Below are positions 1-7,485 of a stretch of DNA of 53,399 bases, piece after piece. The DNA comes from Streptomyces sp. H27-H5. GTDB taxonomy: Bacteria > Actinomycetota > Actinomycetes > Streptomycetales > Streptomycetaceae. The notes beneath the pieces are model-generated. The model did no database searches. It worked only from the letters and a program-made list of their open reading frames with translations, and had not been told where the DNA came from. A program made the position numbers and the translations under genes. The stretch spans positions 1-53,399 of the forward strand of contig NZ_JAPNLK010000059.1 of the NCBI RefSeq assembly GCF_026627505.1, written 5' to 3'. Within the stretch, counting starts at the first letter, position 1, and every line of letters starts with the position of its first letter.

Positions 1-90
1 GCCAAGATGGACGACTACATGATCAAACGGAACGAGACCGCCCGCCCCTTCAAGTGGACCTACGCCGCCAGCCCCCTCCAGGAAGCCTGA
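1..90 (+). CDS. IS630-type transposase, C-terminal end (partial)
   Basis: The first 29 codons are open from the window edge to a TGA at 88-90. The peptide contains the tail ARPFKWTY, which resembles the C-terminus of IS630/Tc1-mariner-type DDE transposases of actinomycetes. The catalytic domain lies outside the window, so intactness cannot be judged. The 41 nt after the stop run into the GTG start of the next gene and should hold the right end of the element. No inverted repeat can be confirmed without the left end. Family assignment rests on the short tail only. Confidence 0.55.
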   Translation, partial: AKMDDYMIKRNETARPFKWTYAASPLQEA

Positions 91-131
91 ACCCCCCTCC
101 ACGAACTTTCGCGGAGCAGCACTAGCGTCCG

Positions 132-917
132 GTGGCCATGGGACACCTGGACCACGCCGCCTACGGCTGGCTGACACCCGCGCTGTCATACGTGATGGCA
201 TCGATCGGCGCCGCCCTCGGCCTGCGCTGCACCGTCCGTGCGCTCGCCGCGACCGGATCCGCCCGCCGCAACTGGCTCCTCACCGCGGCATCCGCCCTCG
301 GCACCGGCATCTGGACGATGCACTTCGTCGCGATGCTCGGCTTCGACGTCACCGGCACCGAGATCCACTACGACGTCCCGCTGACCATCCTCAGTCTCCT
401 GGTGGCCGTGCTGGTCGTCGGGGCCGGTGTGTTTGCCGTCGGGTACGGCAGGAACCGCCGCCGGTCGCTGGTCATCGGTGGATTCACCACCGGCCTCGGC
501 GTCGCGAGCATGCACTACCTCGGGATGGCGGCCCTGCGGCTGCACGGTGAGGTCTCCTACGATCCGCTCGTCGTCGGCTTGTCGGTCGTCGTCGCCGTCA
601 TCGCCGCCACCGTCGCGCTGTGGGCCGCGCTCAACATCACGTCGCCGATGGCCGTGGCCGGCGCCTCGCTCGTCATGGGCGCCGCGGTCAGCAGCATGCA
701 CTACACGGGGATGGCCGCCGTCGCGGTGCGGGTCGCGCCCTCGGACGTGGCCCTGCCCGGCGCCACGGCGATGCAGTTCATCTTCCCGCTCGCCGTCGGG
801 CTCGGCTCCTACCTCTTCATCACCGCCGCCTTCGTGGCACTGTCCCCGACCGCGGACGAACGGGCGGCGTCGGCAGCCGTCCGGAACCTCGGGGAGAGCG
901 CCGCGCCCGCGCACTGA
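132..917 (+). CDS. MHYT-domain integral membrane sensor protein
   Basis: A 261-aa protein that is almost entirely hydrophobic, with about seven membrane segments. It carries three copies of the MHYT signature: MHF near residue 63, MHY at 127 and MHYTGM at 189. MHYT domains are thought to bind a metal (copper was proposed) and to sense a diatomic gas or redox state. Here the domain stands alone with no GGDEF, EAL or kinase output domain, so it would need a partner. The conservon sensor kinase starts 64 nt downstream on the same strand and is an obvious candidate. GTG 132 or ATG 138 can serve as the start; the nearest purine-rich RBS is GGAG at 113-116. The product name is well supported, the ligand is not. 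Confidence 0.88.
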   Translation: MAMGHLDHAAYGWLTPALSYVMASIGAALGLRCTVRALAATGSARRNWLLTAASALGTGIWTMHFVAMLGFDVTGTEIHYDVPLTILSLLVAVLVVGAGVFAVGYGRNRRRSLVIGGFTTGLGVASMHYLGMAALRLHGEVSYDPLVVGLSVVVAVIAATVALWAALNITSPMAVAGASLVMGAAVSSMHYTGMAAVAVRVAPSDVALPGATAMQFIFPLAVGLGSYLFITAAFVALSPTADERAASAAVRNLGESAAPAH

Positions 918-981
918 GCCCCCGGCCCGCGCGCCCCCACCGCCACCCCCCCCAGACCGTACCGCCCGGAACGAGGAGCCC

Positions 982-3594
982 ATGCGTACACCCCGCAAGA
1001 AACCGGAAGCAGTGGCGCCGGGGCCGCCCGGGCCCCCGGCGCGCGGCCGCCGGGCGCACGCGGGGCCACCCGCCGAGGAACCCGAGGAGAGAACGCCCCC
1101 GCACCCCGTCGCCGAGGCCGGCTCCCGTGAGAGACCCCGGATCCGGCTGCGCCCCCGCACCGTCCGGGCCAAGATCGTCTCCCTGTTGATGGTCCCGGTG
1201 GTCTCGCTGCTCGCGCTCTGGGCCTTCGCCACGGTCAGCACCGCCCAGGACCTCGCCCGACTCGGCCGGGTCCAACGGGTCGAGCGGGAAATCGGCACCC
1301 CCGTCTCCGCCGCGCTCGCCGAGGTGCAGGCCGAACGGCGGGCCGCGGTGCGCTTCCTGGCCGACCCCGGTACCGGCGAGCCGGCCGCCGCCCTCGAACA
1401 GCAGGCCCGGCGCACCGACGACGCCGTGCGCCGGCTGCGGCTCGGCGACCGGAACACCGTCGCCGACTCCGGTGACTACCGCACCGACGTCGTGGTCCGG
1501 CTCGGTGCGTTCGTGGCCGCCGCCGAGGGACTCGGCTCCGCGCGCAAGGACGTCTTAGGCCGGCGGACGACCGCCGACGCCGCCTACGAGACGTACACCC
1601 GCGTCGCCGACGCCGCGCTCGCCGTCGGCGGGGCCCTCTCCGGTGCGCAGGACCCCGAACTCGGCCCGGACGCCCGGGTCCTGCTGGAGTTCGCCGAAGC
1701 CGGGGAACTGCTGTCGAGGGAGGACGCGTTGCTCGCCGTGCCGGGGCCGCGCAACGCCGAAGGGCTCCGTCGGCTGACCGGCGCCGTCGAGACCCGCCGC
1801 GCACTGCTCGCGGACGCCGCCCGGGACCTGCCGAGCGAGGAGCGGACCGCGTGGGAGTCCGTGTCCAAGAGCGCCACGCACGCCGCGCTCATCGCGGCGG
1901 AGGACCGGGCGCTCACGGCGGGTACGGGACCCGGCGCCGGTTCCGGCGCCGGCAAGCCCGCCGGGTGGGACGCCGCCCACAGCGGCGTCAGTGCCTCGAT
2001 CCGGGAGACCGAGGCCGCCGCGCGCGCCGAAGTCACCGATCGCGCCGACCCGTTCACCCGCGTGGCGCTCAGCGGAGCCGGCGCGGCCGTCGTCCTCGGC
2101 CTGGCCGCCGTCGTCGCCTCCCTGGTGATCTCCGTGCGGATCGGCCGTGCACTGGTGGTGGAACTGGTCTCGTTGCGCAACACCGCGCTGGAGATCGCGC
2201 GTCGCAAGCTCCCGTACGCCATGGAGCGACTGCGGGCCGGCCAGGACATCGACATCGAGGCCGAGACCTCGTCCGGGCCGCCCGCCGAGGACGAGGTCAC
2301 CCAGGTGGGGGAGGCCCTCTCCACCGTGCACCGGGCCGCTCTGAGCGCCGCCGTCGAGCGCGCCGAACTCGCCGGCGGGGTGAGCGGTGTCTTCGTGAAC
2401 CTCGCCCGCCGCAGTCAGGTCCTGGTGCACAGGCAGTTGACCCTGCTCGACTCCATGGAACGCCGCTCCGACGACCCGGGCGAACTCGACGACCTCTTCC
2501 GCCTCGACCACCTGACCACGCGGATGCGTCGACACGCGGAAAGCCTGATCATCCTGTCGGGAGCCGCCCCGGGGCGCGCGTGGCGCATGCCGATCCCCCT
2601 GACCAATGTCGTACGCTCCGCCGTCTCCGAGATCGAGGACTACCCGCGCGTCGAGGTCCGCGGGCTCGCGGAGGCGGCCGTGGTCGGCGGCGCGGTGGCC
2701 GACCTCACCCACCTGCTGGCCGAACTCGTCGAGAACGCCACCCAGTTCTCCCCGCCGCACACCAAGGTCCGGGTCAGCGGCGAGCCGGTGGGCGCCGGTT
2801 ACGTCCTGGAGGTGGAGGACCGCGGGCTCGGCATGGGCCGCGAGGCGCTCCACGACGCCAACCGCCGGATCGAGCAGTCCGAGGCGCTCGACCTGTTCGA
2901 CAGCGACCGCCTCGGACTGTTCGTGGTCAGCCGGCTCGCCGCCCGACAGGGGGTGCGCGTCCACCTGCGCCCGTCACCGTACGGAGGCACCACCGCCGTG
3001 GTCCTGCTGCCGAACTCCCTGCTCCAGGGCGCCATCACGGCGGTCTCGGACGAGCCCGCCGAGGCGACGGCGCCCTCCCCGGTCGCCGTGGGAGCCGTTC
3101 CCGTACGCGAGTCCTCCCGTGCCGGCGCCCCCCACGAGGGGGCCTCCGCCGGACCCGTCCGGGAGCGCGCCCGCGCCGGCGCCGTACGGGACGAGGCCGA
3201 GACACCGGCCGCGTCCGATGCCGTACCGGACCCCGAGCGGGACACCCCCGACCGGGACCCCGCGGGCGAGCCCGGGGAACCGCGGCCCGCCGCGGTCGCG
3301 CCGCTGCGGCCGCGCGGCCCCGGCGCCCCGGCGACCCGTACCCAGGTACCCGCCGCGGCGCCGGCGGGCGCGGCCTCGGTGACCGAACTGCCGCGCAGGA
3401 TCCGCCAGGCCAGCCTGGTCCCGCAACTGCGCGAGGTCCCCGAGCCCGAGGACCCGGCGGAAGCGGGTCCGTCCGGCGGACCGCCGGACCGCAGCCCCGA
3501 GCAGGCCCGGGACCGGATGGCCGCCTATCGGGCCGGCTGGGCCCGGGGCGCCGGCGAGAACTCCCCCCACGCAGGCAGCGAAGGAGAAGTGTGA
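982..3594 (+). CDS. cvnA: CvnA-type sensor histidine kinase with NIT domain
   Basis: An 870-aa membrane histidine kinase-like protein, first gene of a conservon. A Pro/Arg-rich cytoplasmic head is followed by TM1 (about 63-84), an extracellular nitrate/nitrite-sensing (NIT) helical domain, and TM2 (about 361-385). A HAMP-like linker, a pseudo-H-box region with LDHLTTRMRR, and a HATPase_c domain follow. The HATPase domain has the N-box LVENATQFSPP (about 581), VEDRGLGM and DRLGLFVVSRLA. The tail beyond residue ~690 is Ala/Pro-rich and low complexity. ATG 982 was chosen because AGGAG sits just upstream; the same frame stays open back to 427 but that part is shadow. In S. coelicolor conservons, CvnA acts with CvnB-D as a GPCR-like membrane complex. 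Leu192 is a TTA codon. The stop overlaps the cvnB start (TGATG). Confidence 0.93.
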   Translation: MRTPRKKPEAVAPGPPGPPARGRRAHAGPPAEEPEERTPPHPVAEAGSRERPRIRLRPRTVRAKIVSLLMVPVVSLLALWAFATVSTAQDLARLGRVQRVEREIGTPVSAALAEVQAERRAAVRFLADPGTGEPAAALEQQARRTDDAVRRLRLGDRNTVADSGDYRTDVVVRLGAFVAAAEGLGSARKDVLGRRTTADAAYETYTRVADAALAVGGALSGAQDPELGPDARVLLEFAEAGELLSREDALLAVPGPRNAEGLRRLTGAVETRRALLADAARDLPSEERTAWESVSKSATHAALIAAEDRALTAGTGPGAGSGAGKPAGWDAAHSGVSASIRETEAAARAEVTDRADPFTRVALSGAGAAVVLGLAAVVASLVISVRIGRALVVELVSLRNTALEIARRKLPYAMERLRAGQDIDIEAETSSGPPAEDEVTQVGEALSTVHRAALSAAVERAELAGGVSGVFVNLARRSQVLVHRQLTLLDSMERRSDDPGELDDLFRLDHLTTRMRRHAESLIILSGAAPGRAWRMPIPLTNVVRSAVSEIEDYPRVEVRGLAEAAVVGGAVADLTHLLAELVENATQFSPPHTKVRVSGEPVGAGYVLEVEDRGLGMGREALHDANRRIEQSEALDLFDSDRLGLFVVSRLAARQGVRVHLRPSPYGGTTAVVLLPNSLLQGAITAVSDEPAEATAPSPVAVGAVPVRESSRAGAPHEGASAGPVRERARAGAVRDEAETPAASDAVPDPERDTPDRDPAGEPGEPRPAAVAPLRPRGPGAPATRTQVPAAAPAGAASVTELPRRIRQASLVPQLREVPEPEDPAEAGPSGGPPDRSPEQARDRMAAYRAGWARGAGENSPHAGSEGEV
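1555..1557 (+). other. TTA leucine codon in cvnA (bldA dependence)
   Basis: In-frame TTA at codon 192 of cvnA. TTA is very rare in Streptomyces genes and is read only by the developmental tRNA encoded by bldA. Expression of the kinase, and by coupling the rest of the conservon, may therefore be limited to late growth. Confidence 0.8.
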
Positions 3595-4037
3595 TGATCG
3601 AACACCAGCGGATCGGGCGCGACGGAACCCGCGGGACCGGCGAGTCGGACTGGCTCCTGGACGAACTCGTGACCCGCGTCCGCGAGGTCCGGCACGCGGT
3701 GATCCTGTCCGGCGACGGCCTGGCGGTGGGATCCTCCAGCCGGCTCAGCCGGGAGGACGCCGAGCACCTGGCCGCCGTGGCCTCCGGCTTCCACAGCCTG
3801 GCCAAGGGCGCGGGCCGGCACTTCCGCGCCGGGGGCGTGCGCCAGACGATGGTCGAGATGGACGACGGATTCCTCTTCGTCGCCGCCGCGGGAGACGGCT
3901 CCTGCCTGGCCGTCCTCAGCGCCGGCGGCGCCGACATCGGGCTCATCGCCTACGAGATGGCCCGGCTGGTCAAGCGGGTCGGCGAGCACCTGTACGCCCC
4001 CTCGCGGTTCGCGGCCCACCCGCCGGCCGCAGGGTGA
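3594..4037 (+). CDS. cvnB: CvnB roadblock/LC7 domain protein
   Basis: A 147-aa roadblock/LC7-fold protein, second gene of the conservon. The core has the family signature DWLLDELVTRV, then SREDAEHLAAVASG, RHFRAGGVRQTMVEMD and a C-terminal YEMARLVKRVGEHL. Roadblock proteins act as dimeric GTPase partners; the fit is to CvnD two genes downstream. ATG 3594 shares one base with the cvnA stop and has AAGGAGA 7-13 nt upstream. The stop overlaps the GTG of cvnC by 4 nt. The final ~15 residues are Pro/Ala-rich and unlike the paralogue at 5674. Confidence 0.93.
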   Translation: MIEHQRIGRDGTRGTGESDWLLDELVTRVREVRHAVILSGDGLAVGSSSRLSREDAEHLAAVASGFHSLAKGAGRHFRAGGVRQTMVEMDDGFLFVAAAGDGSCLAVLSAGGADIGLIAYEMARLVKRVGEHLYAPSRFAAHPPAAG

Positions 4038-4438
4038 GCGCGGCGGTCAGACCGGTGAACGGCCAGTGGTTCGACACCGAGGCGGGGCCGCTCGTCCGGC
4101 CCTACGCCATGACCGGCGGACGCACCAGACCGGGACCGCACGGCGTCCGCTTCGACCTGATCGCACTGGTCGTCGTGGTGGACCCCGAGGGCGGCGACGA
4201 GGCGACCGGGTCCCTGTGGGGCCCCGAACACCGTGCGCTGCTCGGATTGTGCCGCGACGAGACCCAATCGGTGGCGGAACTCGCCGCCGACGCCGACCTG
4301 CCCGTGGGCGTGGTGCGGGTGCTGCTGGGCGACCTGCTCGAGGCCGGACACGTCAAGGTCAGCCGCCCGGTACCCCCCGCGCACCTGCCCGACGAGCGGA
4401 TTCTGCGTGAAGTCATCGAAGGATTGCGAGCGCTGTGA
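4034..4438 (+). CDS. cvnC: CvnC DUF742 protein
   Basis: A 134-aa DUF742 protein, third conservon gene. It has the family N-terminus with RPYAMTGGRT, a central stretch with FDLIALVVV, a winged-helix-like middle (SVAELAADADLPVGVVRVLLG) and the closing ILREVIEGLRAL. The fold suggests a nucleic-acid-binding-like adaptor, but in conservons it is regarded as part of the membrane-associated complex. The GTG start at 4034 lies in a GTGA overlap with the cvnB stop; the 3' end overlaps cvnD. Translational coupling across all four genes is likely. Confidence 0.92.
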   Translation: MSAAVRPVNGQWFDTEAGPLVRPYAMTGGRTRPGPHGVRFDLIALVVVVDPEGGDEATGSLWGPEHRALLGLCRDETQSVAELAADADLPVGVVRVLLGDLLEAGHVKVSRPVPPAHLPDERILREVIEGLRAL

Positions 4439-5091
4439 TGGGACTGCACCACAACGGATCCACCGGGTCCGCTCCGGAAGTCGACGAGGACGAGGAAGCG
4501 GCGGCGCTCGCGCTGAAGATCCTCGTGGCGGGCGGCTTCGGCGTGGGCAAGACCACGCTGGTGGGCGCGGTCAGCGAGATCCGACCACTGCGCACGGAGG
4601 AACTGCTCAGCGAGGCGGGCCAACTCGTCGACGACACCGGAGGCGTCGATCAGAAGACCACCACGACGGTGGCCATGGACTTCGGGCGCATCACCATCCG
4701 CTCGGGCCTGTCGCTGTACCTGTTCGGCACGCCGGGACAGGACCGGTTCTGGTTCCTGTGGGACGAGTTGTCGCAAGGCGCCCTCGGCGCGGTGGTGTTG
4801 GCCGACACGCGAAGGCTGGAGGACTGCTTCCCGGCCGTGGACTACTTCGAGCACCGCCGGATTCCGTTCGTCGTGGCCGTCAACTGCTTCACGAACGCGC
4901 GGCGTTACGCCTCGAACGAGGTGGCGCGGGCCCTTGATCTGGAACAGGGCACGCCCGTGGTGCTGTGCGACGCCCGGGACAAGGACTCGGGCAAGGAAGT
5001 GCTGATCCGGCTGGTCGAGTATGCCGGGCGGATGCACACCGCCCGGCTGCTCGCGTCGGTGGGTTCGGGTCCGCGGACGGGGCCGGAGTGA
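4435..5091 (+). CDS. cvnD: CvnD small GTPase
   Basis: A 218-aa Ras-like GTP-binding protein ending the conservon. Visible motifs are the P-loop GGFGVGKTT (about residues 32-40), a switch region with QKTTTTVAMDFG, the G3 motif GTPGQDRF (about 98-105) and the G4-like VAVNCF. GTG 4435 gives a 4-nt overlap with cvnC; ATG 4438 is the next codon and equally possible. In S. coelicolor the CvnD protein switches the complex between membrane-bound and released states. A convergent hairpin follows at 5093. Confidence 0.93.
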   Translation: MMGLHHNGSTGSAPEVDEDEEAAALALKILVAGGFGVGKTTLVGAVSEIRPLRTEELLSEAGQLVDDTGGVDQKTTTTVAMDFGRITIRSGLSLYLFGTPGQDRFWFLWDELSQGALGAVVLADTRRLEDCFPAVDYFEHRRIPFVVAVNCFTNARRYASNEVARALDLEQGTPVVLCDARDKDSGKEVLIRLVEYAGRMHTARLLASVGSGPRTGPE

Positions 5092-5092
5092 C

Positions 5093-5117
5093 GGACGTCC
5101 GCAGCGTGCGGACGCCG
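5093..5117. terminator. Bidirectional hairpin between convergent cvnD and PPOX genes
   Basis: A perfect 8-bp stem CGTCCGCA/TGCGGACG with a 3-nt loop, extended by a GG/CC pair past one mismatch. It lies in the 38-nt gap between two convergent genes. No T-tract is present, as usual in Streptomyces. Confidence 0.6.
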
Positions 5118-5129
5118 ACGAGCACCGGG

Positions 5130-5567
5130 TCAGGCCGCCACGTCGGCCATCGCGATCACCTTGTCGATGGTGACGCGGACGAGGAGTTCCCCGTCGACCG
5201 CGTTGCGCCGGCCGAAGGCCTCGGCGCGCTCCTCGCCCATGTAGCGACCCCCGATCCTCGTCGCCCAGGTCAGCATCTCCCGCTCGTGGCCGGTGTACTC
5301 GACCAGCTCGGCGCGGCCCTGGAGGACGACATAGGAGAAGGGCGGCCGGTCGTCGTCCACGCAGAGGGCGACCCGGCCGTCCCGGGCCAGATTTCGACCC
5401 TTGACGGTGTCGCGGCCGGTGTTGAACACGAATGTGTCCCCATCGAGAACGAACCAGATGGGAGCGATGTGCGGGCTCCCGTCCGCGCGGACGGTGGAGA
5501 GCTTCCCGGTACGGGTGGAATGCGAGACGAACGCCCGCCATTCCTCTTCGGTCATCTTCTTCGTCAT
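5130..5567 (-). CDS. PPOX-family (pyridoxamine 5'-phosphate oxidase-like) flavin/F420 protein
   Basis: A 145-aa split-barrel flavin-binding protein. It opens MTEEEWRAFV and carries GKLSTVRADGSPHIAPIWFV, the usual start of PPOX-type proteins that bind FMN or F420 and reduce small substrates. Length is typical of the actinobacterial F420-dependent group. The start at 5567 has GGAGG about 9 nt upstream on its strand. It stands alone between two roadblock-containing transcription units and points the opposite way, so a role with the conservon cannot be claimed. The substrate is unknown. Confidence 0.85.
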   Translation of the reverse strand: MTKKMTEEEWRAFVSHSTRTGKLSTVRADGSPHIAPIWFVLDGDTFVFNTGRDTVKGRNLARDGRVALCVDDDRPPFSYVVLQGRAELVEYTGHEREMLTWATRIGGRYMGEERAEAFGRRNAVDGELLVRVTIDKVIAMADVAA

Positions 5568-5673
5568 GGGTCCATCCTCCTTGCCGGAAAGCCGCTGGTG
5601 GGGAAGGCTGGCGGCACGACCAAGCGGGGTGGGACGCGGCCACGTCGGCCGCGTCGACGGGGAGGGGCTGGAA

Positions 5674-6072
5674 ATGGCACTGGACAAGCAGCTCGATTGG
5701 CTACTGGACGACCTGACACGCAGGGTCCCGCAGGTCCGGCACGCGGTGGTGCTGTCGAACGACGGGCTGGTGACGGGCGCGAGCGCGGGCCTGGCCCGGG
5801 AGGACGCGGAGCATCTCGCCGCCGTCGCGGCCGGGTTGCAGAGCCTGGCCAAGGGGTCCGGACGGCACTTCCGGGCGGGCGAGGTGCGCCAGACGATGGT
5901 CGAGTTCGACGAGGGGTTCCTGTTCGTCGTCGCGGCGGGCTCGGGCAGCTGTCTGTGCGCGCTCAGCGCCGCCGAGGCGGACATCGTGCAGGTCGCGTAC
6001 GAGATGACCCTGATGGTGAACCGGGTGGGCGAGCACCTGGGCGTCGCGGAACGACGCATCACCGGGGGCTGA
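5674..6072 (+). CDS. Orphan CvnB-like roadblock/LC7 protein
   Basis: A 132-aa roadblock protein that is a clear paralogue of CvnB at 3594. Both share DWLLDxL, AREDAEHLAAVA, SLAKGxGRHFRAG, VRQTMVE and RVGEHL. It lacks partner cvnA/C/D genes of its own. ATG 5674 was chosen because GGGGAGGGG lies 6-14 nt upstream. It could replace or compete with CvnB in binding the GTPase. The PPOX gene separates it from the conservon on the other strand, so it has its own promoter. Confidence 0.9.
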   Translation: MALDKQLDWLLDDLTRRVPQVRHAVVLSNDGLVTGASAGLAREDAEHLAAVAAGLQSLAKGSGRHFRAGEVRQTMVEFDEGFLFVVAAGSGSCLCALSAAEADIVQVAYEMTLMVNRVGEHLGVAERRITGG

Positions 6073-6251
6073 CGGACGGCCTCGACCCGGGGCCGGAGCG
6101 AGACTCGGAGGGGGAGCCGGACCGGGTCCGGCGCAGGGCTCGGATCGGGAGTTCGGGGCCATGTGCGGGAGTTGTCCACAGGCCTCGCCGCACATCATCG
6201 CGCTGAGTTACGGTCTTCACACAGAGTGATCGCCACTCGTGGGGGAGGACC

Positions 6252-7112
6252 GTGATGAGGGTGGAAACGCAGGACCGCGCCGTGGCCGTATCGGACGCGC
6301 GGGAATCGGGGCCGGGGGCACCGGCCGGGCCGGCGGCGGCCGCGTCGCCGGAGGCGCTGGTCGGCGGTGTCCGGGCCGCGCGGGAGCTGGGCCTGGGGCG
6401 GGGCGAGTTGGCCCGGGCCGTGCAACTGGGACTGGTGCGCGCCGGACCCCGGGCGCCGAGCGGGGCAGCACGTTTCACGCGGGCCGAGTTGGAGCGGGTG
6501 ACGGCGGCCGAGGGCTTCCCGGAAGCCCTGCGCGCGCGGGTCGAGACCGTGGCCGGCGCCGACGCCGGAGCCGAGGTGCTCGGGGTGGGGCCGAGCCGGT
6601 TCACCCGGCTCGCGCGCTGCGGGCACATCACCCCGATCGGCTACCGGATCAACCGCTACCGCGCCGTGGTGTGGCTCTACCTGACCGCCGAACTGCGGAC
6701 GTTCGCCGCCCGGGACGCCGGCATGTTGCGCGGGACGGCGCCCCCGGAGGACCGGGAGCTGATCGCGGCCAAAGGCGACCTGCGCCCCCGCACCTGGCGT
6801 GAGCGACACGTGGAGTTACTGCTGAGACGTACCGGCGACCCCTGGGAGCGGGCCGCCGTGCTCGCGTCCGTCCTTCCGACGGACGAGGTGCGGGAGGTGG
6901 TGCCCGATCCGGCCGAACGCATCGTGCTCGCGGCGCTGGCACCGCCCCCGCCCTACGGCCACCCGCGGATCCCGGCGGCCGCCGTCGTGGCGGAGTCGCT
7001 GCTGAGGGCCCGGCCGCCGGACGAGATCCGGTGGTACCGCGCCGGCCTGGACTTCGCCCTGACCGGCGCTCGGGGTCAGTCGAAGTCCACCGGGGAGAGG
7101 GGGCCGACGTAG
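6252..7112 (+). CDS. DUF6397-type Streptomyces protein of unknown function
   Basis: A 286-aa soluble protein. An acidic/Ala-rich leader is followed by two helix-turn-helix-like segments: a stretch near residues 38-75 with AARELGLGRGELARAVQLG, and another near 110-140 (EVLGVGPSRFTRLARCGHI). These look like the helix-turn-helix of MerR/excisionase folds, but this is inference. The C-terminal half contains ERHVELLLRRTGDPWERAAVL. It resembles DUF6397 proteins found across Streptomyces. GTG 6252 (or ATG 6255) follows GGGGGAGGA. Codon 189 is TTA. The last 37 nt overlap the convergent YchJ-like gene. Confidence 0.75.
   Translation: MMRVETQDRAVAVSDARESGPGAPAGPAAAASPEALVGGVRAARELGLGRGELARAVQLGLVRAGPRAPSGAARFTRAELERVTAAEGFPEALRARVETVAGADAGAEVLGVGPSRFTRLARCGHITPIGYRINRYRAVVWLYLTAELRTFAARDAGMLRGTAPPEDRELIAAKGDLRPRTWRERHVELLLRRTGDPWERAAVLASVLPTDEVREVVPDPAERIVLAALAPPPPYGHPRIPAAAVVAESLLRARPPDEIRWYRAGLDFALTGARGQSKSTGERGPT
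6816..6818 (+). other. TTA leucine codon in the DUF6397 gene
   Basis: In-frame TTA at codon 189, inside the run VELLLRR where neighbouring leucines use CTG. It suggests bldA-dependent expression, like cvnA upstream. Confidence 0.8.
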
Positions 7113-7477
7113 ACCCAGGCCCCGTGCTCGCGGGAGAAGCCACTGTGCTCGTGCAGGGATCCGGCGTGCCGGCCCTCGCGGTAGTGCGCCCGGAACTCCA
7201 CCGCGCCCTGTGTCTCGAACATGCCGCCGCGTTCGGTGGCGAGGATCTCCAGACGTTCCCAGCGCTGCCCGGGATCCAGTTCGAGCCGGTCCGGGCGGGT
7301 GGACGGGTGCCAGGAACGGAGCAGGTAGGCGGTGTCGCCGACCGCGAAGGCGCTGAAGCGCGACCGCATCAGCAACACCGCCGTGGGCGCCTGCCGGTCA
7401 CCGGAGTGGAAGCGGCCGCAGCACTCCGGGTACGTGGCGGACAGCCCGCAGGGGCAGGGGAGGACCGGGGTGGACAT
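7076..7477 (-). CDS. YchJ-like UPF0225 protein with SEC-C motif
   Basis: A 133-aa protein of the YchJ/UPF0225 family. It opens with a zinc-binding SEC-C-type cysteine cluster (CPCGLSATYPECCGRFH), then LLMRSRFSAFAVGDTAYLL and SWHPSTRP, and ends with an NTF2-like core containing FRAHYREG and EHSGFSREHGAWVYV. The family role is unknown. ATG 7477 sits 8 nt after the tesB stop, so the two are co-transcribed. Its 3' end overlaps the convergent gene ending at 7112 by 37 nt. Confidence 0.9.
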   Translation of the reverse strand: MSTPVLPCPCGLSATYPECCGRFHSGDRQAPTAVLLMRSRFSAFAVGDTAYLLRSWHPSTRPDRLELDPGQRWERLEILATERGGMFETQGAVEFRAHYREGRHAGSLHEHSGFSREHGAWVYVGPLSPVDFD

Positions 7478-7485
7478 GGGCGTGC

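Noticed and set aside
427..981. A 185-codon N-terminal extension in frame with cvnA, overlapping the MHYT gene
   Set aside because: It is out of frame with the well-supported MHYT protein, is Arg/Pro/Ser-rich shadow sequence, and ATG 982 has a proper AGGAG RBS.
6073..6251. Promoter upstream of the DUF6397 gene from TTGTCC near 6171
   Set aside because: The hexamer at the right distance (TCATCG) is a poor -10, and no alternative pair stands out.
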